From Deltaproteobacteria bacterium (GTDB lineage: Bacteria > Desulfobacterota > Binatia > UBA12015): a DNA stretch of 64,000 nt. Below, in pieces: positions 14,319 to 22,563 of this stretch; the first letter of the stretch is position 1, and the number at the start of each line of letters is the position of its first letter. The translations under genes were made by a program, and so were the position numbers. The stretch lies in NCBI GenBank assembly GCA_016874795.1, contig VGTG01000003.1, forward strand, positions 24,231 through 88,230. The letters run 5' to 3'. The notes beneath the pieces were generated by a model. That model was not told the DNA's origin and did not search any database. It saw only the letters and a program-made list of their open reading frames with translations.

Positions 14319-15187
14319 GACGCCTTCCCGGGATCGTGCTTCAACGCGCTCATCGCGCGGAAGTACGCCACGAGCTGATCGAGCTGCGCATCCGAGAGGT
14401 GTGGATGCGCGGGCATCGTCGTGTAGCGGAAGCTCTGCGGGTTCCGGACGTACTCCCGGATCTGCGCCGCGGGGCGATACTCGACGATGCTCTGCGGCAC
14501 GTTCAGATCCGGCCCGACCTTGCCGCCCTCGCCGTTGACGGCGTGACACGCGATGCACTCGTTCTTGAAGATGTCGAAGCCCTTCCGTGCCGCAGAATCC
14601 GGTGCGGCGCCCGTCGGTGCGATGTGCGGGTACTGGCTCTCGAGCGCGGCGATCTCGATCGTCACGAGCTGATACGGCCAGGGATGCTCGTGCGGATCTC
14701 GCTGATCCTCCTCGCTCCACACCATGTAGTACGGGCCCGGATCGACCTGACGCCGGTCGATCGGCGGGAAGCCGGGATCGTCGCCGTGCGCGCGGTCGGC
14801 ATCGGCGAGCGCGAGATACCCGCCGGGCTCGAGGAGCGCCGCGCCCGTCGAAGGCCGCACGTAGCCGTCGCGCGCGCGCAGCAGGAAGTCCTCCTTCCGG
14901 AGCTCGTCGTCCGATTCGTCGAAGCCGATCTCGAGGACGCGCGCGAGCGGGCACGCGCGATAGCGCATCGTCTTTCCGTAGTACGGGTCTTCGATCGCGA
15001 CGTCGCGCGCGTCGCACGCCGTCGCGAGCTCGGCACGGTCCATCGAGCGGACGACGTTCCCGCCGCGGACGAACTGCAGCGTCGAGTCCGCCTTGGTGGA
15101 CGGGGCGGGCTCTGCCCTTGCTGCGGGCATCGAGACGCTCCCGATCACCGCCGCCTGCAGAGCGGCAGCGAGCCAGATCACCCGCAT
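14315..15187 (-). CDS. periplasmic cytochrome c with sulfite-oxidase-like N-terminal domain
   Basis: A 290-residue protein with a Sec signal peptide (cleavage near AARA). Residues ~35-185 (YYGKTMRYRACPLARVLEIG, LLRARDGYVRPS, ending LVTIEIAALE) look like the molybdopterin-binding sulfite-oxidase-like fold but without a clear cofactor Cys, so probably a structural version. Residues ~195-285 are a mono-heme cytochrome c: CIACH heme site and Met ligand in TTMPAHPHLS. It would pass electrons in the periplasm. It is the first gene of the operon with the GTP cyclohydrolase II homologue and the SIS-creatininase fusion, both cytoplasmic, which is an unusual pairing. It is divergent from the CbiX-like gene. 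Confidence 0.82.
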   Translation of the reverse strand: MRVIWLAAALQAAVIGSVSMPAARAEPAPSTKADSTLQFVRGGNVVRSMDRAELATACDARDVAIEDPYYGKTMRYRACPLARVLEIGFDESDDELRKEDFLLRARDGYVRPSTGAALLEPGGYLALADADRAHGDDPGFPPIDRRQVDPGPYYMVWSEEDQRDPHEHPWPYQLVTIEIAALESQYPHIAPTGAAPDSAARKGFDIFKNECIACHAVNGEGGKVGPDLNVPQSIVEYRPAAQIREYVRNPQSFRYTTMPAHPHLSDAQLDQLVAYFRAMSALKHDPGKAS

Positions 15188-15275
15188 GCAGCCTCGAGCT
15201 TAGCGCGAAACGCCGTTTCGGCGAAGCCTCCGGCGCCGTTGCGCTCCGCGCCGCCTCGGGTACGATCCGTGGTCG

Positions 15276-15788
15276 ATGGTGCTCGAAGCGGTGATCCTCG
15301 TCGGCCATGGCGGCATTCCCTCCGACGCCCCCGGAGCGCTCGTCTCCGAGCTGAAGCGCCTCGAGGGCGAGCGCAGGGCGCGCCGCGAGCCCGAGATGAG
15401 CGCGCGCGAGGCCGAGGTCGACCGCCAGCTTCGCGAGTGGCCGCGCACGCCCACGACCGATCCGTACAAGTTCGGGCTCGAGGCGGTCGCCACCGAGCTC
15501 GGCACGCGGCTCGACGGCCGACGGCTCGTCACGGCCTACAACGAGTTCTGCGCACCGAGCGTCGAGGACGCGATCGCGGCGCTCGTCGACGAGGGCGCGA
15601 CCCGGATCACGCTCTTGACGACGATGTTCACGCGCGGCGGCTCGCACGCGGAGTTCGAGATCCCCGAGATCGTCGAATTGGCGCGCAAGCAGTACCCCGG
15701 CGTGACGCTCGAGTACGTGTGGCCGTTCGACCTCGAGCGCGTCGCAGGCTTCCTCGCGGCGCACGTTCCCCCGCCCGCGCGGCGCTGA
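15276..15788 (+). CDS. CbiX/sirohydrochlorin-chelatase-like protein
   Basis: A 170-residue single-domain class II chelatase homologue. The N-terminal ILVGHGGIP and the mid-protein strand ITLLTTMFTRGGSHAEFEIPE match the CbiX/SirB layout in which His residues position the metal over a tetrapyrrole. Such enzymes insert cobalt or iron into sirohydrochlorin for cobalamin or siroheme. The long inserted helix rich in Arg/Glu (residues ~25-55) and the missing second canonical His pair leave open a different metal or substrate. It stands alone, divergent from the cytochrome/GTP-cyclohydrolase operon, with about 90 bases between the starts. Confidence 0.75.
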   Translation: MVLEAVILVGHGGIPSDAPGALVSELKRLEGERRARREPEMSAREAEVDRQLREWPRTPTTDPYKFGLEAVATELGTRLDGRRLVTAYNEFCAPSVEDAIAALVDEGATRITLLTTMFTRGGSHAEFEIPEIVELARKQYPGVTLEYVWPFDLERVAGFLAAHVPPPARR

Positions 15789-15844
15789 GCGGGCTCTCTT
15801 CTCCCTCCGCGAGCGCATGATAAGGGCCCTCGCAGGAGGACCCC

Positions 15845-17247
15845 ATGAAGGAGCTGCTCTACCGTCCGCTGACCGAAGTGACCACGCGCTTCGCCCGGAA
15901 GGAGATCTCGCCCGTCGAGCTCATGCGCACGACGCTCGAGCGCATCCGCGAGACGCAGCCGACGCTGAACGCGTTCTGCCAGATCGGCAACGACGACGAT
16001 CTCCTCGAGGCGGCGCGCGCCGCGGAGAAGAGGATCGGCGCCGGCGCAGGGCGTCCTCTCGAGGGCATCCCGCTCGGCGTGAAGGAGCTCGAGGACGCGC
16101 ACGGCTTCCGCTCGACGCACGCTTCGGTCCCGTTCAAGGACGACTGGGCGGAGCACGACTCGGCGCAGGTCGAGCGCTTGAAGGCCGCGGGCGCGATCGT
16201 CGTCGGCAAGACGAACGCCCCGGAGTTCGGCTACACCGCGCTCAGCAAGAACCTCCTCTTCGGCGTGAGCCGGAGCCCGTGGAACGTCGAACGCACGCCC
16301 GGCGGGTCGAGCGGCGGCTCCTCCGCGGCGATCTCGGGCGGCGTCGTCACGCTCGCGACCGCGAGCGACGGCGGCGGGTCGTGCGCATCCCCGCTTCGTT
16401 CACGGGCTGCTTCGGGCTGAAGGTGAGCTACGGACGGATCCCGCACGGTCCCGATCCGCTCTGGATCATGGACGACACCGCGGTGCACGGTCCGCTGACG
16501 CGCACGGTCGAGGACGCGGCGCTGCACATGGACATGGTCGTCGGACCGCATCCGCTCGATCCGAACTCGCTGCCGCATCCCGGCATCTCCTACCGCGACA
16601 CGCTGCGCGATCTGCCGCGCGGCCTTCGGATCGGGTACTCCCCGGATCTCGGCTACGCCGTCGTGCAGTCGGACGTCGCGACGGTGGCCGCGAAGGCGGC
16701 GCAGGCGTTCGCCGAGATGGGGCATTCCGTCGACGAGATCTCCGATGGCCCGCCCGAGCCCGGCCTCGACTGGGGGCTCCTCGGCGCCTTCGAGATGCTC
16801 TCGCGGCTCGATCCGCTCCTGCCCGAGCGCGAAGCGGACTTCGGACGCGGCTTCATCCAGGGCGTCAAGGCGGGCGCGCGCATGACGCCGGGATTCTGGG
16901 GCGAAATGCGAAAGCGGCGCGAGGAGCTCAACCGATGGTGCGGCCGCGTGTTCTCGCAGTTCGACTTGCTCTTGACGCCGACGGTGCCCTTCGACGCGCC
17001 GCCGGCGCGCGGGCCGTTCCCGCCGGAGACCGAGGGGCGGAAGCAGCCGCGCGCGACGGTCGGGAGCTTCACGATGCCCTTCAACATGTCGTGGCATCCC
17101 GCGGGGACGGTTCGAGCGGGGCTGTCGAAGGCCGGGCTGCCGGTGGGGCTGCAGATCGTGGCGCCGCGGCATCGGGATGATTTGGTGCTGCAGGCGGCGT
17201 GGGCGTTCGAGCAGGCGCGGCCGTGGGGGGAGTGGCCGCGGGTGTGA
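15845..17247 (+). pseudogene. amidase (amidase signature family), frameshifted
   Basis: An amidase-signature hydrolase of ~467 residues. The catalytic Lys is in GVKELED, the cis-Ser/Ser pair is in TPGGSSGGSSAAISGG, and the C-terminal half has PFNMSWHPAGT and GLPVGLQIVAPR. Reading starts at ATG 15845 (AGGAGG upstream) and leaves frame near 16380/16381: the expected GGGS-[IV]-RIPASFTGCFGLK is broken because one base, most simply a G, is missing between GGGTC and GTGCGC. The upstream frame ends at 16420, while the downstream frame carries the rest to 17247. Everything else is intact, so this is a recent mutation or a sequencing error. Its substrate is unknown. Confidence 0.85.
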
Positions 17248-17250
17248 GCG

Positions 17251-17505
17251 CGGGGACGCAGGCGAGCGCGGAACGCACCTCGCGCGGCGTGCGAAGGACG
17301 CGCAGGTGATGGCGGCCGTCGAGTACCGCACCACGGAGTCGGAAGACACGGTTCACCGCGCGAGCGAGCCTCGCACCGATCGACTTCATGCCCCGGGCGA
17401 GAGCGCTCCTGCTCTCCGCTTCGACGAGCAGGTGCACGTGGTCGCGCTGCAGGGAGTAGTGCAAAACGCGAAAGTCGCCGCGCTCGCACGCAACCACGCA
17501 CTCGC
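17251..17505 (-). pseudogene. remnant of REP-associated tyrosine transposase (RAYT, Y1/HuH family)
   Basis: The minus-strand frame contains RVLHYSLQRDHVHLLVEAE, then MKSIGARLARAVNRVFRLRG and GRHHLRVLRTPREVRSAL. This is the middle of an IS200-like Y1 transposase of the RAYT type, including the HuH metal site (HVH). The N-terminal third is missing: an in-frame TGA lies just upstream. The C-terminal part is lost too, as the frame runs into antisense of the amidase. It abuts an A/T-rich stretch at 17519-17540. Such proteins mobilise REP palindromes, and REP-like hairpins occur at 3571 and 36919 of this window. Confidence 0.75.
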
Positions 17506-17868
17506 AGAAGCGTCAAGCTTAATTTAAAATCTTTCGGATTGAATGGGCGGTGTTCATCCACATCGACGAGAAGACGCGCGATCGATTACGACACGGCCCC
17601 GATTCGAAGCAGAGCATCCGCACCCGACCAAAATAACTCCGATCGACGACCCCCTCTCGGTCAAAGGGCACTGCGCCACCGCTGGCAAACACGCCCAAGC
17701 CCACCCGCAGACGCCTCCACGCGAAGTCTCCAAAGGGCAGAACACCCCAACACCGCGCACCGCGTCGAAAGCAACGCCACACCGGGGTTGACGCGGGCTG
17801 GATCAAGCGATTGAACGGAGGCGTCTTCTCCTTGCCGATGTTCCGGCGTTCCCGCTAGGAGTGAATCC
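17506..17868. other. gene-free region upstream of hydantoinase B
   Basis: Roughly 360 bases between the transposase remnant and hydantoinase B. An A/T-rich patch (TTAATTTAAAAT, about 17519-17530) contrasts with the surroundings and may mark old insertion debris. Short open frames exist on both strands, but none has a ribosome site, a recognisable domain or plausible composition. The promoter for the hydantoinase pair should be here; I cannot place it. Confidence 0.5.
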
Positions 17869-19725
17869 ATGGTCATGACGCGTCGAAAGCTCGCTCGGGG
17901 CAAGGCCCGCGCCCGTCGCGACGGCGCGATCACGCGCCCTGCCAGCGCCGCGAAGCGGTGGAAGCCGATCTGCGATCCCGTCACCGCGGAGATCGTCCGC
18001 GGCGCGATGGAGACCGTCGCTTTCGAGATGGCGACGCACGTCTCGCTCACCGCGACGACGCCGATCCTGAACCAGTCGAACGAGCGGAACGCGACGATCC
18101 TCGACGGCCGCGGCTGCCTCGCCGCCCTCTCCGTCGGCATCCCGCAGTTCATGCTCTCGAGCACGCTGCCCGTCCGCTTCGCGATCGACTTCTTCGGCGA
18201 GGACGGCCTCTTCGACGGCGACGTCCTCCTGAGCAACGACCCGTACCACGGCGGCGGGCACCTGCCCGACTACAACGTCTACGCGCCCGTGTTCCACGAC
18301 GGCGAGATGGTCCTGATCGCCTCGATCCAGTGCCATCACGCCGACACCGGCGGCGGCGCCCCGGGCGGCTACAACGTCGACGCGCCCGACATCTGGGCGG
18401 AGGGCGTGCGCTTCCCGGCGATCAAGATCTTCGAGCGCGGCGTCGAGCGGAAGGACGTCACCTACATGCTCGCGACGAACAACCGCACGCCGACGTTCCT
18501 CGGCGACCTCCGCGCGCAGATCGGCGCGGCGCAGCTCGGCGCGAAGCGGTTGAAGGAGATGTGCGACCGCCACGGCAATGCGACCGTGCGCGCCGCCGTC
18601 GACTACACGGTCGAGTACGCGAAGCGGCGCTTCCGCGCCGAGGTCGCGAAATGGCCGGACGGCGTCTACGAGTCGGACACCTACGTCGACCACGACCCGA
18701 AGGGCAACAAGGACATCCACGTCCACTGCAAGGTCACGATCAAGGGCTCGTCGATCACGATCGACTTCACCGGCTCCGACGACCGGCCCGAGATCGAAGC
18801 CTACTCGACGTTCGGCAACACGCGCGGCTACGTCGTCGCGCAGCTCGCCGCGATGATGCCGGACGACATCCCGAAGAACGAAGGCTTCTTCGACTCGATC
18901 GACCTGATCGTCCCGGAAGGCTGCTGCCTCAATCCGCCCGAGGGACGCTCCGTCGCCGCCGGCACGCATCATCCCGGCACCGAGGTCGGCGAGGCGATCG
19001 CCAAGGCGCTCGCGCAGGTCGTTCCCGGGAAGTGCTGCCCGCAGGTCTACAAGATGGGCATGCCAACGGTGATCTTCGGCACGAACCCGCGCACCGGGAA
19101 GGCATTCATCGACCACTCCGTCGACACCTTCGCGGCGTACTGCGGAGCGGTGCAGGGACAGGACGGCTGGGGCGCGATGAACGTGAGCTTCGGCAACCTG
19201 ATCCGCGCGACCGCCGAGATCAACGAGTCGATCTTCCCCGTGCGCCAACTCTGGCGCGACTACGAGACGGACAGCGGCGGCGCCGGAGCGTTCCGTGGCG
19301 GCTGCGGCAGCCTCTACCGGAAGCAGGTGCTGACACCCGCGACCGTCTACACGTACGTCGTCGGCAAGAAGTATCCGATGCCGGGCATCGCCGGCGGCCG
19401 CGACGGCGTGGCGAACCGCTTGATGGTTCGCGCCGGCGGCGAGAGCACGCGCGAGGTCGGCGACCTTTCCGAGCGCATCCCGCACCAGGCGGGCGAGTGC
19501 TACGAGTACTACTACGGCGGCGGCGGCGGCTGGGGCGACCCGTTCGACCGGCCCGCCGAGAAGGTGCTCGACGACGTCCTCGACGAGTACGTCTCCGTCG
19601 AGGGCGCGCGACGGGACTACGGCGTCGTTCTCACCGGTTCGCTCGAGAACCTCACCCTCGCGATCGATCACGCGGCGACAGAGCGGCTCCGCAGCCGACT
19701 CCGGGCCGAACGCCCCTCCGCGTAG
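17869..19725 (+). CDS. hyuB: hydantoinase B / oxoprolinase family protein
   Basis: A 618-residue HyuB-type subunit of ATP-dependent N-methylhydantoinase/5-oxoprolinase/acetone-carboxylase-like enzymes. The opening CDPVTAEIVRGAMETVAFEM and the motifs LSNDPYHGGGHLPDYNV and CHHADTGGGAPGGYN are diagnostic, as are SNPPEG-like LNPPEGRSVAAGTHHPG and FRGGCGS. Together with HyuA it hydrolyses a cyclic amide or carboxylates a ketone using ATP; the substrate is not predictable. The ATG at 17869 has AGGAG eight bases upstream. About 40 N-terminal residues are basic and extra. The hyuA gene follows after 10 bases, so one operon. Confidence 0.9.
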   Translation: MVMTRRKLARGKARARRDGAITRPASAAKRWKPICDPVTAEIVRGAMETVAFEMATHVSLTATTPILNQSNERNATILDGRGCLAALSVGIPQFMLSSTLPVRFAIDFFGEDGLFDGDVLLSNDPYHGGGHLPDYNVYAPVFHDGEMVLIASIQCHHADTGGGAPGGYNVDAPDIWAEGVRFPAIKIFERGVERKDVTYMLATNNRTPTFLGDLRAQIGAAQLGAKRLKEMCDRHGNATVRAAVDYTVEYAKRRFRAEVAKWPDGVYESDTYVDHDPKGNKDIHVHCKVTIKGSSITIDFTGSDDRPEIEAYSTFGNTRGYVVAQLAAMMPDDIPKNEGFFDSIDLIVPEGCCLNPPEGRSVAAGTHHPGTEVGEAIAKALAQVVPGKCCPQVYKMGMPTVIFGTNPRTGKAFIDHSVDTFAAYCGAVQGQDGWGAMNVSFGNLIRATAEINESIFPVRQLWRDYETDSGGAGAFRGGCGSLYRKQVLTPATVYTYVVGKKYPMPGIAGGRDGVANRLMVRAGGESTREVGDLSERIPHQAGECYEYYYGGGGGWGDPFDRPAEKVLDDVLDEYVSVEGARRDYGVVLTGSLENLTLAIDHAATERLRSRLRAERPSA

Positions 19726-19735
19726 GAACGGCACG

Positions 19736-21838
19736 TTGAGCGTCCGGAGGGTCGTGGCGCCCGAGCGCGGGCCGCGTGGAGGCTACCGCATCGGGATCGA
19801 CGTCGGCGGAACGTTCACCGACCTGGTGCTCGCTCGTCCCGATCGCACCATCCATCTCGACAAGACGGCGACGACGCCGCACGACCAGAGCGAAGGCGTG
19901 ATGGTCGGGCTCGAGCGCCTCGCGAAGAGCGAAGGCAAGTCGCTCGGCGAGCTCCTCGCCGCGACCGAGCGCATCGTCCACGGCACGACGACCGCCGACA
20001 ACACGATGATCCAGATGAACGGCGCCGTGACCGGGCTCATCACGAGCGACGGCCACCGCGACGAGATCGAGCTCCGCCGCGGCTACAAGGAGAACATCTG
20101 GGACCCGTCGTACCCGCCGCCGCCCGCGATCGCGCCGCGCCGGCGCCGCTACGGCGTGCCCGAGCGGCTCGACTACGAGGGAAAGGTCGTCGTCCCGCTG
20201 GACGAGGACGCCGTGCGCCGCGCGATGCGGCGCTTGAAGCTGCAGGACGTCGAGTCGCTCGCGGTCGCGTTCCTCTTCTCCTTCATCAACCCGACGCACG
20301 AGCAGCGCGTGCGCGAGATCGCCGCGAAGGAGCTTCCCGGCGTCGACGTCTCGCTGTCGTGCGAGGTAATGCCGCGCGCGCCGGAGTTCGAGCGCACCTC
20401 GACGACGCTCGTGAACGCGTACGTCGCGCCGAAGATCAAGCGCTACCTCGGACGCCTCCAGAAGGAGCTGCGCGAGAACGGCTACGCGCACGAGCTGCTC
20501 CTGATCCAGTCGAACGGCGGCCTGATGACCGCCTCGTACGTCGCGAGCAAGGCGGTCACCGTTCTCGGCTCCGGCCCCGCCGGCGGCGTGATCGGCGCGT
20601 GCCGCGTCAGCTCCGCCGCCGGGATCGAGAACTTCATCTCCGTCGACATGGGCGGGACGAGCTACGACGTGTGCCTCGTGCGGAGTGGCAAGCCCGAGGT
20701 CAGCTCCTCCTGGAACTGGCACCACCGCTACCTGATCGGTCTCCCGATGGTCGACGTGCAGTCCGTCGGCGCGGGCGGCGGCTCGATTGCCGGCGTCGTC
20801 GAGGGAGCGCTGCACGTCGGACCGGACAGCGCCGGCGCGCAGCCGGGACCGATCTGCTACGGCCGCGGCGGCAAGCGGCCGACCGTCACCGACGCGAACC
20901 TCGTACTCGGCTACCTCGATCCGGAGTACTTCTACGGCGGCGAGCTCGAGCTGCAGGTCGACGCCGCGACGGCGGCGATCGACGAGCAGATCCGCCGTCC
21001 GCTCGGTCTCGCGACCGTCGAGGAAGCCGCACACGGCATCTTCCGGATGGTGAACGCGAACATGGCGAACGCGATCCGCCGCGTCTCCGCGATGCGCGGC
21101 ATCGATCCGCGCGAGCTGCCGCTGGTCGCGTTCGGAGGAAACGGGGCCGTCCACGCGGGCATGCAGGCGGCGGAGCTCGGCATCCGTCTCGTGCTCGTAC
21201 CGAAGACCGCGCCGACGTTCTCCGCGCTCGGTCTCCTCTTGACGGACCCGACCGTCTTCGAGACGCGCTCCTACATCATCAACGCGACGGACTCCGACCT
21301 CGCGCGGATGAGCGAGCTCTTCGCGGACATGCGCGAGTCGGCTTCCGGCTCGTTCACGCGCGCCGGCTTCAAGACCCGCGACGTCCAGTTCCAGCGGCTC
21401 GCGTACCTCTGCTACCCGGGCCAGACCTTCGACATGCCCATCGCGATCCCCGGCGACGGCACCTTCTCGCGGCGCGATCGCGAGCGGATGATCGAGACGT
21501 TCCATCACGCGCACGAGGAGCTCCACACCTACGCCTCGCGGGACCAGATGCCGATCCTGCGCGCTCTCGGGCTGCAGGCGACGGCCGTGACCGACAAGCC
21601 GGAGCTGCCGCGCATCCCGTCCTCCTCGCGCGACCTGCGCGCGGCGCTCCGGAAGCACCGGCGCGCCTACTTCGAGGGCCGCTGGATGAACACGCCGATC
21701 TACGACGGAACGAAGCTCCGCGCGCGGCAGACGGTGACGGGACCTGCGATCATCGAGGAGCCGCTGACGACGCTCGTGATCTACCCGCGCCAGAAGGCGC
21801 AGCTCGATCCGCTCGGGAACTACCACCTGAGCGTGTAG
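19736..21838 (+). CDS. hyuA: hydantoinase A / oxoprolinase family protein
   Basis: A 700-residue HyuA subunit with an actin-like ATPase fold. Phosphate-1 motif GIDVGGTFTDLVL is near residue 20, then IVHGTTTADNT, and the second nucleotide motif SVDMGGTSYDVCLV near residue 300. GAGGGSIA and AFGGNGAVHAG follow as in the family. It powers hydrolysis or carboxylation carried out with HyuB, encoded immediately upstream. The TTG start at 19736 has AGGAA eight bases before it, and the first residues precede the conserved fold by ~18, which is normal. The B-before-A order is common in soil bacteria. Cytoplasmic heteromer inferred. Confidence 0.9.
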   Translation: MSVRRVVAPERGPRGGYRIGIDVGGTFTDLVLARPDRTIHLDKTATTPHDQSEGVMVGLERLAKSEGKSLGELLAATERIVHGTTTADNTMIQMNGAVTGLITSDGHRDEIELRRGYKENIWDPSYPPPPAIAPRRRRYGVPERLDYEGKVVVPLDEDAVRRAMRRLKLQDVESLAVAFLFSFINPTHEQRVREIAAKELPGVDVSLSCEVMPRAPEFERTSTTLVNAYVAPKIKRYLGRLQKELRENGYAHELLLIQSNGGLMTASYVASKAVTVLGSGPAGGVIGACRVSSAAGIENFISVDMGGTSYDVCLVRSGKPEVSSSWNWHHRYLIGLPMVDVQSVGAGGGSIAGVVEGALHVGPDSAGAQPGPICYGRGGKRPTVTDANLVLGYLDPEYFYGGELELQVDAATAAIDEQIRRPLGLATVEEAAHGIFRMVNANMANAIRRVSAMRGIDPRELPLVAFGGNGAVHAGMQAAELGIRLVLVPKTAPTFSALGLLLTDPTVFETRSYIINATDSDLARMSELFADMRESASGSFTRAGFKTRDVQFQRLAYLCYPGQTFDMPIAIPGDGTFSRRDRERMIETFHHAHEELHTYASRDQMPILRALGLQATAVTDKPELPRIPSSSRDLRAALRKHRRAYFEGRWMNTPIYDGTKLRARQTVTGPAIIEEPLTTLVIYPRQKAQLDPLGNYHLSV

Positions 21839-21871
21839 GGGCCCCGCTCCCGCGGCTCGACTCCAAGCCGG

Positions 21872-22477
21872 CTACACGTCGCGGAAGTCGCCGTACTGCG
21901 TGATGACCTCGAGCACGTCCTGCGCGAGGTCGGCGTCGAGATCCTTGACGGTGCGATAGGCAGCGAACGCGCCGTCCTGGTCGCCCATCTTCGCGCACAC
22001 GATCGCGACGGCGGCGTGCGCCCAGACGGACTTCGGCTCGAGACGCGCGGTGGCCTGGTACGACGCGAGCGCCTCGTCGAAGCGACGCACCGACTGGAAC
22101 GCGAGGCCGAGCTTGAAGTGGCGGACGGCATCGTCGGGATGCGCGTCGAGCTCGCGCTGGTACTCGACGATCGCTTCCGAGATCATTCCGGCGCGCGCGT
22201 AGAGATCGCCGCGCTTTCCGGGGCCGGGTTCTACGACGTCTCCGGAGCGGACGTCCCCGACCTCGCCGTCCGCGGCTGCGGCCATCGAAGCGTCGGCCGC
22301 GGACTCGGACCGCGAGCTCGCCTGCGTCTCCGCGACGACCGGCTCTTCGCGGATCACTCGGATCGCGACGACGACACGGCGGTCGTCGAGCGCCGCCGGC
22401 TCCGGCGAGACGGCCCCGCACGCGCTCGCGAGGAGCGAGAGCACCAACGGTGCAATCAGCCAGCGCGTCGCAGACAT
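21872..22477 (-). CDS. TPR-containing lipoprotein
   Basis: A 201-residue lipoprotein: signal peptide with lipobox LASAC near residue 20, then ~60 polar, Ala/Glu/Ser-rich linker residues and three TPR-like helices pairs (AGMISEAIVEYQRELDAHPDD, AVRHFKLGLAFQSVRRFDEAL, KSVWAHAAVAIVCAKMGDQDG). It probably scaffolds protein contacts at the outer membrane. It is convergent with hyuA and separated from it by 33 bases, and divergent from the GST-like gene. No partner can be named. Confidence 0.75.
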   Translation of the reverse strand: MSATRWLIAPLVLSLLASACGAVSPEPAALDDRRVVVAIRVIREEPVVAETQASSRSESAADASMAAAADGEVGDVRSGDVVEPGPGKRGDLYARAGMISEAIVEYQRELDAHPDDAVRHFKLGLAFQSVRRFDEALASYQATARLEPKSVWAHAAVAIVCAKMGDQDGAFAAYRTVKDLDADLAQDVLEVITQYGDFRDV

Positions 22478-22563
22478 GACCGGAAAGTCGGCCGATTTCG
22501 CTTGCGGGATGAGGCCGATCGACGCTTGCCTTCGTTCGACGAGCGGATCCGCTGGCGGAACCG

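Noticed and set aside
17519..17868. Short open frames on both strands before hydantoinase B
   Set aside because: No ribosome sites, no domains, and mutually overlapping; treated as non-coding.
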